Below are positions 14,899 to 22,543 of a stretch of DNA of 24,270 nt, one piece after another. Location: contig URHJ01000020.1 of assembly GCA_900547465.1 (NCBI GenBank), positions 1 through 24,270 on the forward strand, in the 5' to 3' direction. The position numbers were made by a program, and so were the translations under genes. The notes under the pieces are model-generated. The model did no database searches and was not told the DNA's origin. It saw only the letters and a list, made by a program, of their open reading frames with translations. This DNA comes from an uncultured Mycoplasmatota bacterium. Its GTDB lineage: Bacteria; Bacillota_I; Bacilli_A; RF39; UBA660. Each line of letters begins with the position of its first letter. Within the stretch, counting starts at the first letter, position 1.

Positions 14899-14927
14899 AA
14901 AAGCACTGATGAAAGGAAGGTGCTTTT
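14899..14927 (+). promoter_or_regulatory. Inverted repeat around the rpsP ribosome binding site
   Basis: AAAAGCAC (14899-14906) and GTGCTTTT (14920-14927) are exact reverse complements. The 13-base loop holds AAGGAAG, the ribosome binding site of rpsP. The predicted start from the adjacent promoter (about 14905) cuts the left arm, so the RNA hairpin would form only in transcripts entering from upstream. Confidence 0.45.
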
Positions 14928-14928
14928 A

Positions 14929-15207
14929 ATGGCAGTTAAATTAAGATTAACAAGAATGGGTTCTAAGAAACGTCCTACATATAGAATTGTTGCTACTGAC
15001 TCTAGAAGACCTAGAGATGGACAATATTTAGAATTAGTAGGTACTTATAATCCTGTTTCTTCAGCAGATCAAGTTAAAATTAATGAAGAAGTAGCATTAA
15101 AATGGTTAAATAATGGTGCTATTCCTACTGATACTGTAAGAAGCTTATTTAGTAAAGCTGGAATCATGAAGAAATTTACAGAAGATAAAGATAAGAAGGC
15201 TAATTAA
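14929..15207 (+). CDS. rpsP: Small ribosomal subunit protein bS16
   Basis: 92 residues. The N-terminus MAVKLRLTRMGSKKRPTYRI and the following VATDSRRPRDGQYLELVGTYNP are the bS16 signature, and LKWLNNGAIPTDTVRSLFSK follows as usual. bS16 binds 16S rRNA early in 30S assembly. The start is ATG 14929; the open frame extends upstream across the promoter and ribosome binding site (AAGGAAGG, 14913-14920), which is not coding. khpA starts two bases after the stop. The usual downstream partners rimM, trmD and rplS are absent. Confidence 0.97.
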   Translation: MAVKLRLTRMGSKKRPTYRIVATDSRRPRDGQYLELVGTYNPVSSADQVKINEEVALKWLNNGAIPTDTVRSLFSKAGIMKKFTEDKDKKAN

Positions 15208-15209
15208 TT

Positions 15210-15458
15210 ATGGATTTAGTTAGTTTAACTGAAAAAATAGTTAAGTCTATAGTAATCGATGCTGATAGTGTTAGTGTGAAGGAGTTTCCTACTGATGAAG
15301 ATAACGTTATTTTAATTCAAGTTATGGTTTCTTCAGAAGATATGGGACGTGTTATTGGAAAAGGTGGAAGATGTGCAAATGCAATTAGAACCTTAGTACA
15401 AGAAGCTAGTGCTCTTCATGATAACAAATATGTCAAGATTGATATTGATAAGTTTTAA
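15210..15458 (+). CDS. khpA: KH-domain RNA-binding protein KhpA
   Basis: An 82-residue single KH domain (YlqC family). The GxxG RNA-binding loop is GKGG at residues 50-53 within GRVIGKGGRCANAIRTLV. KhpA pairs with KhpB (Jag/EloR) and binds many RNAs; in streptococci the pair affects cell elongation. The start is ATG 15210, two bases after rpsP. The linkage to rpsP is conserved in Firmicutes, but here the operon ends at a terminator touching the stop codon. Confidence 0.93.
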   Translation: MDLVSLTEKIVKSIVIDADSVSVKEFPTDEDNVILIQVMVSSEDMGRVIGKGGRCANAIRTLVQEASALHDNKYVKIDIDKF

Positions 15459-15480
15459 GCAACATTAGTTGCTTTTTTTT
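15457..15480 (+). terminator. Terminator overlapping the khpA stop codon
   Basis: AAGCAAC (15457-15463) pairs with GTTGCTT (15468-15474) around ATTA, followed by T to 15480. The stem begins within the TAA stop. Confidence 0.9.
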
Positions 15481-15481
15481 C

Positions 15482-15510
15482 TTGTAGAAAAAAGTATTTT
15501 ATATTATACT
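15482..15510 (+). promoter_or_regulatory. Sigma-A promoter of cdsA-rseP
   Basis: TTGTAG (15482-15487), a 17-base spacer and TATACT (15505-15510), starting directly after the khpA terminator T-run. Confidence 0.6.
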
Positions 15511-15536
15511 TATTATAGTTATGATTGGAGGATATT

Positions 15537-16337
15537 ATGAAAAAAAGAATTCTTAGTGCAATTATTTTAATTGCCTTATTTGTACCTTTATTATTAATTG
15601 GTGGAAAAGCTTTTGCAGTATTTATGTCTTTACTTGCTATTATGGGGTTATATGAAATTTTAAATATTAGAGAGACTAAGAAAAAGTTTCCTTTTATGAT
15701 GAAAGTTTTTGCATATATATTAGTTGTGTTCTTTTCTTTAAATAATTTTACATCTATTGAGTTTTCATCTAATTTAGATTATAGGGTAATGACTTTTATT
15801 ATATTTGTATTTTTGATTCCTATGGTTATTATTCATGATTCAAAAAGATATAATTTAAATGATGCATTGTTTTTGATTGGTTCAACTTTATTTATTGGAT
15901 TAAGTTTTAATTTATTAATTATTACTAGAAACTATGACATATTATATATTGTATACTTATTACTTATTACAACGATTACAGATACTTTTGCACTATTTAC
16001 AGGGAAACTTATTGGGAAGCATAAATTAGCTCCTGTAATATCTCCTAATAAGACTTATGAGGGTCTTTGTGGAGGACTTTTTATGGGGTGTTCTATTTCA
16101 GTTATTTTTTACCATGTAGCTATTAATCCTGCACTTCCTTTAGTACCATTAATTTTTATCACTTGTTTCTTAGCTTGTTTAGGGCAAGTAGGGGATTTAG
16201 TGTTTTCTTCTATTAAAAGATATTATGGTAAAAAAGATTTCTCTGATTTAATACCTGGACATGGTGGTATACTTGATCGTTTTGATAGTTTAATTTTTGT
16301 AGCACTTGCATATATTTTATTTTTAGGTATTATTTAG
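15537..16337 (+). CDS. cdsA: Phosphatidate cytidylyltransferase
   Basis: A 266-residue polytopic membrane enzyme that makes CDP-diacylglycerol from phosphatidic acid and CTP, the branch point to phosphatidylglycerol and cardiolipin. The family signature near the C-terminus is complete: SSIKRYYGKKDFSDLIPGHG followed by GILDRFD, with metal-binding Asp residues. PNKTYEGLCGG and QVGDLVFSSIKR are also typical. About seven or eight hydrophobic segments fit the family. The start is ATG 15537 behind GGAGGA. rseP follows nine bases after the stop, and the rseP ribosome binding site overlaps the cdsA stop codon, which is a common and functionally conserved pairing. Confidence 0.96.
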   Translation: MKKRILSAIILIALFVPLLLIGGKAFAVFMSLLAIMGLYEILNIRETKKKFPFMMKVFAYILVVFFSLNNFTSIEFSSNLDYRVMTFIIFVFLIPMVIIHDSKRYNLNDALFLIGSTLFIGLSFNLLIITRNYDILYIVYLLLITTITDTFALFTGKLIGKHKLAPVISPNKTYEGLCGGLFMGCSISVIFYHVAINPALPLVPLIFITCFLACLGQVGDLVFSSIKRYYGKKDFSDLIPGHGGILDRFDSLIFVALAYILFLGII

Positions 16338-16346
16338 GAGGATGTT

Positions 16347-17384
16347 ATGACATTAATTATATTTATATTAGTACTTGGAGTAATTATTTTTGTTCATGAA
16401 CTTGGACATTTCTTATTTGCTAAACTTATGGGAGTTTATGTTTATGAGTTTTCTTTAGGAATGGGTCCAAAGTTATTTGGAAAGAAAGGTAAGGAAACTG
16501 AGTATTGTTTGAGATTAATACCAATTGGTGGTTTTTGTTCTATGGCTGGTGAAGAAGTAGACGAAGAAGAAATTAAGGTGCCAAAGAACAGAAGACTTCA
16601 AGCTAAAAAGCCTTGGCAAAGATTTTTGATTATGTTTTTTGGTCCAGGTTTCAATTTTATCTTTGCAATATTAACTTTGTTTTTTGTAGCTCTTATTTGG
16701 GGAAGTTCTAGTTATGAGCCAATTATTTCTTCTGTAGAGGCTAATTATCCCGCTTCTAGTGTTGGTTTAGAGAAGGGTGATGAAATAGTTAGTATAAATG
16801 GAAAAAAGGTAAAAACATTAGATGATGTTTCTATTTATTTAACTATTGCGGATAAAAAGAAAGCTACTAAAATTAAAGTTATTAAAGATGATGGTAGTAC
16901 TAAAACTTATTCCGTAAAAGCTAAAAAAGTAAAAGAAAAAGATGAAGTTACATATAGATATGGTATTGGTTTAAAGAGTAAAATTAAACATGGATTTGTT
17001 AATTCTTGTAAATATACAGTAGTTAAAACAGGAGCTTTATTTAAACAGATGTTTATTACTGTTGAGAGTTTAATAACTGGTGGAGTTAGTGTTAAACAAT
17101 TATCTGGTCCTGTTGGTATTTATAATATTGTTGGTGAACAAAGTAAAGCAGGTCTTTCTAGTATTTTATATTTAATGGCTTTCTTAAGTATAAATGTTGG
17201 ATTTTTGAATTTACTTCCATTGCCAGCATTTGATGGGGGACATATATTATTCATTGTAATAGAGAAAATAAAAGGTTCTCCTGTTTCTCAAAAAACTGAA
17301 AATATGATACATACAGTGGGATTATTCTTATTAATGCTTTTAATGATATATGTTACATTCAATGATATATTAAGATTATTTTAG
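16347..17384 (+). CDS. rseP: Site-2 zinc metalloprotease RseP/RasP
   Basis: A 345-residue intramembrane protease of family M50. HELGH (His17-His21) in the first transmembrane segment and LPLPAFDGGH (Asp296) near the C-terminus form the zinc site. The fourth-region FFGPGFNF motif is present at about residues 95-105. One PDZ domain (about 120-200, SVGLEKGDEIVSINGKKV) sits between membrane segments. At 345 residues it is shorter than B. subtilis RasP (about 420). RasP-type enzymes cut anti-sigma factors and signal-peptide remnants inside the membrane. The start is ATG 16347 behind AGGAGG, which overlaps the cdsA stop codon. Confidence 0.95.
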   Translation: MTLIIFILVLGVIIFVHELGHFLFAKLMGVYVYEFSLGMGPKLFGKKGKETEYCLRLIPIGGFCSMAGEEVDEEEIKVPKNRRLQAKKPWQRFLIMFFGPGFNFIFAILTLFFVALIWGSSSYEPIISSVEANYPASSVGLEKGDEIVSINGKKVKTLDDVSIYLTIADKKKATKIKVIKDDGSTKTYSVKAKKVKEKDEVTYRYGIGLKSKIKHGFVNSCKYTVVKTGALFKQMFITVESLITGGVSVKQLSGPVGIYNIVGEQSKAGLSSILYLMAFLSINVGFLNLLPLPAFDGGHILFIVIEKIKGSPVSQKTENMIHTVGLFLLMLLMIYVTFNDILRLF

Positions 17385-17410
17385 TAAAGATTAGGTTCTT
17401 TACTTTTTTT
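17383..17410 (+). terminator. Terminator overlapping the rseP stop codon
   Basis: AGTAAAGA (17383-17390) pairs with TCTTTACT (17397-17404) around TTAGGT, then seven T to 17410. The left arm includes two bases of the TAG stop. Confidence 0.88.
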
Positions 17411-17492
17411 GCTTTTTGTCCATCGTTATAATTAACTATAGCCAAAATTATAAATATGTGATATTCTATGGCTAAAGAAGAGGTGGTAATAT

Positions 17493-17981
17493 ATGGCAAA
17501 TAATGTTTATAAAGGAGGAGTGTTTGAAATTAATAATCAATTTTTACATTTTTTTGGTACAACTTTGAATTTAAAAAATATTGATTATATGAAGTTCAAA
17601 ACTTATGATAGACATTCATTCTTTTATGGGATAAGGGAATGGATTTTCGGATTAATTGTTATGATGATTATATGTTCAATCTTTAAAAATATTATGTGGA
17701 TAGGAGATATTTATATATTTACTATTGTAGTACTTATTGCTTACAATGTTGTTGAACATAAGAAACAATTTTTTGGACTTATTATTTCTACTGGAGTTAA
17801 GCAAATTGAGTTAGCATCAGATAGTAAAGATTTTTTAAATGAAGTTCATGATGCGATTCTTGATGGTATGAAATCTGATAGCGCTAATTATATAATAAAT
17901 TTTGATAGTCATGATATTCAGAATAATGGAATTATAAGTAATGGGGATAAAAATATAAATAAGGTTTTAAAAAATGATTAA
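17493..17981 (+). CDS. DUF6232-like membrane protein with C-terminal Asn/Gly motif
   Basis: 162 residues. A beta-rich, PH-like N-terminal part (about 5-38, FEINNQFLHFFGTTLNLKNI) precedes two transmembrane helices (about 51-66 and 71-87). A second PH-like portion follows (LIISTGVKQIELASDSKDF, HDAILDGM). This layout resembles DUF6232 proteins of unknown function. The last 25 residues leave that fold and read IQNNGIISNGDKNIN, an Asn/Gly motif that recurs at the N-terminus of the next protein. With an odd number of exposed regions around two helices, both ends face the same side, probably the cytoplasm. The start is ATG 17493 behind AGAGGTGG. TATAAT at 17427-17432 is a possible -10. The 3' end overlaps the next gene by eight bases. 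Confidence 0.7.
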   Translation: MANNVYKGGVFEINNQFLHFFGTTLNLKNIDYMKFKTYDRHSFFYGIREWIFGLIVMMIICSIFKNIMWIGDIYIFTIVVLIAYNVVEHKKQFFGLIISTGVKQIELASDSKDFLNEVHDAILDGMKSDSANYIINFDSHDIQNNGIISNGDKNINKVLKND

Positions 17982-18258
17982 TAATGGAATTATAGTTAAT
18001 GGCAATAATAATGTTAGTGTTATAAATAATAATGGTAATAATAATTATCAAGAAATTCAAAATGAGTTATTGATATTGTTGCAGAAGGTTGATAATCTGG
18101 ATGATTATAAAATTGTTTCTGAATGTATAAATTGTTCTAAAAATGATGATTCTAAATCAATTCTAAATTTAATTAAAAAATTATCAAGGAAAACATTATC
18201 TCTTATAAAGGAACTAGGTCTTGATGTGTTATCAGAACTGATTATTAGAAATATTTAA
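17974..18258 (+). CDS. Small protein with N-terminal NNGII-NGNNN motif and helical C-terminus
   Basis: 94 residues. Residues 2-24 are an Asn/Gly beta-like motif, NNGIIVNGNNNVSVINNNGN, ending in GNNN. Residues 25-94 are amphipathic helices (YQEIQNELLILLQKV, ILNLIKKLSRKTLSLIKEL, VLSELIIRN). Short Asn/Gly motifs joined to a helical domain occur in many uncharacterised bacterial proteins, and I cannot name this family. The motif is shared with the C-terminus of the upstream membrane protein, suggesting that the two bind through it. The start is ATG 17974, inside the end of the upstream gene (ATGATTAA overlap), with only a weak AAGG upstream, so translation is probably coupled. A terminator follows, closing a two-gene unit. 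Confidence 0.72.
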   Translation: MINNGIIVNGNNNVSVINNNGNNNYQEIQNELLILLQKVDNLDDYKIVSECINCSKNDDSKSILNLIKKLSRKTLSLIKELGLDVLSELIIRNI

Positions 18259-18273
18259 TGAATGATGGTTGTT

Positions 18274-18301
18274 AAAAACACATGAATGTATGTGTTTTTT
18301 T
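18274..18301 (+). terminator. Intrinsic terminator of the Asn/Gly-motif gene pair
   Basis: AAAAACACAT (18274-18283) pairs with ATGTGTTTTT (18290-18299) around GAATGT, and the T-run continues to 18301. Confidence 0.92.
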
Positions 18302-18364
18302 CTGTATTAATTTGTTTTTCTTTGATAATTGTAGTAAAATATATGTTAATTGTAGGTGGGGTTT

Positions 18365-18877
18365 ATGTTTAATATTGATGATTATTATTTGGGGGTTATT
18401 TTAGCTTGTCCTAGTTATTATAACAATGGAAATAGTAAAAAAAGAATTAATAGTTGTCCTGATGCTGATCCGTTTTATGGATTTAGTAGGGAGCAAGCTA
18501 TGATAATGGGACAAGTAGTTTTATTAAAAAAAGAAGGTACATCTTATTCTGATTACGATAATTCCCTTTATAAAAATGAATTGATGTATAAATTGGGAAG
18601 AGTTAATTCTTATGGAATAATTTTGGCATATGTTCGTAAATTTACTGATTACTTTTCAACGGATTGTTCTACTTATTCATATGAGAAGGCTTTGTCTAAT
18701 CCTTTTTTGCTTGAAAATATGATTTTGGAAGATTATTATGTTATGCATTCTACTCTTACAAGGGAAGATGCTGTTGTTATAAATAATTTAGAAAAGAAAG
18801 AAATGATACGTATTGATTATCTAAAAAAGTTATTTGATGATAATAATATAGATGTAAAGAAATTTGTTAAAAAATAA
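18365..18877 (+). CDS. Hypothetical protein
   Basis: 170 residues, not recognised. It is soluble and helical, with a Cys/Pro-containing start (GVILACPSYYNNGNSKKR, then SCPDADPFYGFSREQA) and a Lys-rich end (LKKLFDDNNIDVKKFVKK). No membrane segment or known motif is evident. The start is taken as ATG 18365 because AGGTGGGG lies just before it; GTG 18356 falls inside that site. A weak promoter (TTGATA 18322-18327) may lie upstream. priA starts 18 bases after the stop with its own strong ribosome binding site, so the two are probably co-transcribed. Confidence 0.65.
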   Translation: MFNIDDYYLGVILACPSYYNNGNSKKRINSCPDADPFYGFSREQAMIMGQVVLLKKEGTSYSDYDNSLYKNELMYKLGRVNSYGIILAYVRKFTDYFSTDCSTYSYEKALSNPFLLENMILEDYYVMHSTLTREDAVVINNLEKKEMIRIDYLKKLFDDNNIDVKKFVKK

Positions 18878-18895
18878 AATTGTGGAGGTGATAAT

Positions 18896-21055
18896 GTGGT
18901 TGTAGGTATTTTGATAGAGATATCTCATCAAAATGTTGATAAAATATTTGATTATCACGTTCCAGATATATTGGTTCCAGAAATAAAAGTTGGAATAAGA
19001 GTAGAAGTTCCTTTTGGTAGGCAAACTTTAGAAGGCTTTGTTTTAGAGATTAAAGATAGAAGTAATTGTGATAATTTACGTGATGTAATAAGTATAGTTG
19101 ATAATGATATAGTTTTGAATGAAGAACTTCTTTCATTAGGAAAAAGAATGCATAGAGAATTACTTTCTACATTGATTAGTTGTTATCAAGTGATGTTACC
19201 AAAAGCATTAAAAGCTAAGCATGGAGTTAATGTTTCTAAAAAATACGATATCTTTTATAGAATGAATAAAGATTTTAGTTGTAAAATTAATGCTACTCAA
19301 CAAAAAATTATAGATTTATTTAAAGATAATGAATTAGTTAGTCGTTCTGATTTAGTTAAAATTTCTTCTTCTAGTTTGAAAACACTTTTAAAAAATGGTA
19401 TTTTAATAGAAGAAAAGCATGAACATTATAGAATGCAATATAATTCTTTAGCTTCTTTTAATAAAGAACTTACAAAAGATCAGGAAAGAGCTTTTTTGTC
19501 TGTTGATTTGAATAATTATAATACATATTTATTACATGGTGTTACTGGTAGTGGTAAGACTGAAGTGTATATTAAATTAATAGAAAAAGTTTTATCGATG
19601 GGCAAAACAGCAATAGTTCTTGTGCCTGAAATTTCTTTGACTCCACAAATTGTTAATAGATTTACTGGTGTATTTGGTAATAAAATTGCGGCTTTACATT
19701 CTGCTTTATCTGATGGTGAAAAATATGATGAATGGAGAAGAATTCATAGAGGTGAGGTGTCAATTGTAATTGGGGCACGTAGTGCTTGTTTTGCTCCTCT
19801 TACTAATCTAGGAATAATTATTATAGATGAGGAACATAGTGATTCCTATAAACAAGATAATAATCCAAGATATGATGCGAGAAGAATTGCGATGATAAGG
19901 GGTGATAGGTGGAATTGTCCTGTTGTTTTAGGTAGTGCAACGCCTCTTTTAGAAGATTATGCTAGAGCATGTAAGGGTGTATATAAATTGCTTGAATTAC
20001 CTAATAGAGTAAATGGTGATGCCTTGCCTAAAGTTTCTATTATAGATATGAATGAAGAGATAAAGAGAAGTATTAATCATTTTTCTTTACCATTTATTGA
20101 AAAGATTAGAGAAACACTTGATTATGGAAACCAAGTTATCCTTTTATTAAATAGACGAGGTTATTCTTCTTTTGTTACTTGTAAGAATTGTGGAACAACT
20201 TTGAAATGTCCTTATTGTGATATTAGTTTAACCTATCATAAATCTTCTAATAATTTACGTTGTCATTATTGTGGATATGGTACTAGACTTCCTAAAACAT
20301 GTCCTGAATGTATGGAAGATGGATTATCAACTATGGGAGTTGGGACAGAAAAGATAGAAGAAGAACTTTCTAGTTTGTTTTCTTCTGCTAGGGTATTAAG
20401 AATGGACGTTGATACCACTACTCGTAAGGGTAGCCATGCTAAAATGATTGAGGCATTTAAGAATCATGAATATGATATTTTATTAGGTACTCAGATGGTG
20501 GCGAAGGGACTTGACTTTCCTAATGTTACGTTAGTTGGTGTAATTAATGCAGATACATCTTTAAACATTCCAGATTTTCGTAGTAGTGAAAATACTTTTT
20601 CTCTACTTTCACAAGTTGCGGGAAGAAGTGGTAGAGGTACTAAAAAAGGTGAGGTACTTATTCAAACATATAATCCTGAACATTACGCTATTTACTATGC
20701 AAAATCACATGATTATGTTGGATTTTATACGAGGGAAATGGCAATTAGAAGAGAATTAAAATATCCACCATATTTTTATATATGTTATTTAGGAATTAGT
20801 GGTCGTGATTACAAATATTTAAGTATTGAAGCTAATAAAATAAGGAAAACTCTTGATCGTTATTTATCATCTACTATTATATTAGGACCATCACCAGCTT
20901 CTATTTTTAGAATTAATAATGTCTATAGATATGGAATAATATTAAAGTATAAAAAAGAAGATGAGCTTTATAAAATATTATCAAAATTAATAGATCATTA
21001 TAGAGGAGATTCTAAAATCACTTTAGATATAGATTTTAATCCTAGTCATTTTTAA
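18896..21055 (+). CDS. priA: Primosomal protein N' (replication restart helicase PriA)
   Basis: A 719-residue superfamily 2 DNA helicase that recognises stalled forks and reloads the replicative helicase. An N-terminal 3'-DNA-binding domain (about 1-100) is followed by Walker A GVTGSGKT (Lys221), DEEH (311-314), GSATP and the zinc-binding insertion with four Cys pairs (429/432, 438/441, 456/459, 469/472). The second RecA domain has LLGTQMVAKGLDFPNV and QVAGRSGRG. All key residues are present; length is at the short end for the family. The start is GTG 18896 with GGAGGTGA five bases upstream. The usual next genes def and fmt are here separated: two unknown genes replace def. Confidence 0.97.
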   Translation: MVVGILIEISHQNVDKIFDYHVPDILVPEIKVGIRVEVPFGRQTLEGFVLEIKDRSNCDNLRDVISIVDNDIVLNEELLSLGKRMHRELLSTLISCYQVMLPKALKAKHGVNVSKKYDIFYRMNKDFSCKINATQQKIIDLFKDNELVSRSDLVKISSSSLKTLLKNGILIEEKHEHYRMQYNSLASFNKELTKDQERAFLSVDLNNYNTYLLHGVTGSGKTEVYIKLIEKVLSMGKTAIVLVPEISLTPQIVNRFTGVFGNKIAALHSALSDGEKYDEWRRIHRGEVSIVIGARSACFAPLTNLGIIIIDEEHSDSYKQDNNPRYDARRIAMIRGDRWNCPVVLGSATPLLEDYARACKGVYKLLELPNRVNGDALPKVSIIDMNEEIKRSINHFSLPFIEKIRETLDYGNQVILLLNRRGYSSFVTCKNCGTTLKCPYCDISLTYHKSSNNLRCHYCGYGTRLPKTCPECMEDGLSTMGVGTEKIEEELSSLFSSARVLRMDVDTTTRKGSHAKMIEAFKNHEYDILLGTQMVAKGLDFPNVTLVGVINADTSLNIPDFRSSENTFSLLSQVAGRSGRGTKKGEVLIQTYNPEHYAIYYAKSHDYVGFYTREMAIRRELKYPPYFYICYLGISGRDYKYLSIEANKIRKTLDRYLSSTIILGPSPASIFRINNVYRYGIILKYKKEDELYKILSKLIDHYRGDSKITLDIDFNPSHF

Positions 21056-21123
21056 GTTTGAAGCTAGTCCTTTTCTTTTTTTTTGTTTTGGTATATAATT
21101 ATTATGATAATGGAGGACGTAAT

Positions 21124-21390
21124 ATGGGAAACAATAAATTTTTTAATCAAAATGATTTTAGTAATTCAGATAATAATTCTACTCAAACCAATCAACAACC
21201 TGGATTTGATAGTCATGGTAATTCTAGAGAGGAATATTCTGATCAGATTTATGTAAATGAAAGTAGGGGTAAAGAGGTTATGTTTGATCGCAAAAATCCT
21301 TTAGTTAGATTAATTTTATTAGCTTTAGGACTTGTTGCGATTATTGGAACAGCTTATTATATTTATGTTTATGTTACAACAATGAGATAG
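21124..21390 (+). CDS. Small tail-anchored membrane protein, function unknown
   Basis: 88 residues. The first 40 are low-complexity and rich in Asn, Gln, Ser and Asp (NQNDFSNSDNNSTQTNQQPG). A short charged segment precedes a single C-terminal membrane helix (about 60-82, LVRLILLALGLVAIIGTAYY), ending in TTMR. This is a tail-anchored layout with a cytoplasmic N-terminus. The start is ATG 21124 behind GGAGG (21112-21116); TATAAT at 21094-21099 may be its -10, although the -35 is poor. The next gene also ends in a membrane helix, and both lie where def is usually found. The family is not recognised. Confidence 0.7.
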   Translation: MGNNKFFNQNDFSNSDNNSTQTNQQPGFDSHGNSREEYSDQIYVNESRGKEVMFDRKNPLVRLILLALGLVAIIGTAYYIYVYVTTMR

Positions 21391-21412
21391 TCTTATTTTT
21401 AGGGGTGGTATT

Positions 21413-22543
21413 ATGTTTTTAGATATTTTGAAGCGAGAAGATGTTCATAATTTTTTATTAGAAATTACAATAGATGAAACTAGATTTAGTAAAAAAGAAA
21501 TTCCTTATATGATTTGTGAGGAGAAAATAAGTGTTACTGAATATAATTTGTTTACCTTGTTAGATGCTTTATTTAAATATTCTATTATTATTGAGGATTT
21601 AACTTATTTTGATGAGTTTTTGAAAGATGTTCATAAAATACTAAAAAAGGTTCAAAATCATAATGATGTTCAAATTGGAATTTCACGTGTACTTATTAAT
21701 GCTTGTAAAAAAATACTTGGTATTAAGAATATTGATTCTTATGAAGATAAACTTTCTATTGTTTCTTATATTTATGATAGATATATTGTACATGGCTTCT
21801 TATTTCATAGTTTTCCAGCAATTTATTTAAATCAAGTAGAAGAAAATGGAATTGTTAATGTTTCTAGTGATTCATCTTTATTAGATAGTATCTTAGATAA
21901 GTATACAAAAGAAAAATTAACATCATCTTCTAGTATTTCTATTACTGATTCTCCTTTTATGTCCTTTTATTACGCATATCATACTCCTTATTTTATGGGA
22001 GAAATAGTTAACAAAGAAGATTTTGCAATTGATTCATTTTTTAGAAAAGATTATCATGAATGTATAAAACGTCTTTCTAGTATTTCACGTAAATATGATA
22101 TGTTTGCAATTGATAAGAATCAGTTAATTGGTAAGTATAATGAGTTATGGGATTATTATAATTTAGATGATAGTTTTCCTGTTGTAGCGTCAATTAAACG
22201 TAGTGATTATGGTAAAAATTCATTACGAGAATATTCTCAATTATGTGAGAAATTGAAGGAAAAAGATATAGTATCAATTGTTACTTGTATTTTTGATACT
22301 AGACTTAATCAAGATCATTTGGAAGAAAATGTTTCACCTCTATCTATTAGAATTTTGATGCTTCCTAATTTGACTGATCTTAAAATACCTAGGGTTAGGA
22401 AAAAGGATCAAGTTCTTAATGGTAGAGGAGAAAATGGAGTAGTTGATCAATATGGAAATGTAACTATAATAGCTTTAGTTGGGGTGTTATTTATTGCATT
22501 AGGATTTATAGTAGCTTTTGTAATGTTAGGAGGAATGAGTTAA
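21413..22543 (+). CDS. Hypothetical protein with C-terminal membrane anchor
   Basis: 376 residues, not recognised. The first 340 residues are a soluble, largely helical domain with several aromatic-rich stretches (FLFHSFPAIYLNQ, SFYYAYHTPYFMG). A short linker (GRGENGVVDQYGN) leads to one C-terminal membrane helix (about 350-373, VTIIALVGVLFIALGFIVAF). No catalytic motif is evident. The domain is therefore predicted to be cytoplasmic and tail-anchored, like the small protein before it. The start is ATG 21413 with GGGGTGG upstream. The stop TAA shares its last base with the fmt start codon, so translation of fmt is coupled to it. Confidence 0.75.
   Translation: MFLDILKREDVHNFLLEITIDETRFSKKEIPYMICEEKISVTEYNLFTLLDALFKYSIIIEDLTYFDEFLKDVHKILKKVQNHNDVQIGISRVLINACKKILGIKNIDSYEDKLSIVSYIYDRYIVHGFLFHSFPAIYLNQVEENGIVNVSSDSSLLDSILDKYTKEKLTSSSSISITDSPFMSFYYAYHTPYFMGEIVNKEDFAIDSFFRKDYHECIKRLSSISRKYDMFAIDKNQLIGKYNELWDYYNLDDSFPVVASIKRSDYGKNSLREYSQLCEKLKEKDIVSIVTCIFDTRLNQDHLEENVSPLSIRILMLPNLTDLKIPRVRKKDQVLNGRGENGVVDQYGNVTIIALVGVLFIALGFIVAFVMLGGMS

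Noticed and set aside
17439..17474. TAGCC/GGCTA dyad upstream of the DUF6232-like gene
   Set aside because: Only five pairs over a 26-base gap, easily due to chance in AT-rich DNA.
21042..21069. CTAGTC...CTAGTC near the priA stop as a terminator
   Set aside because: The two copies are direct repeats, not inverted, so they form no stem; the T-rich stretch after them is unsupported by a hairpin.
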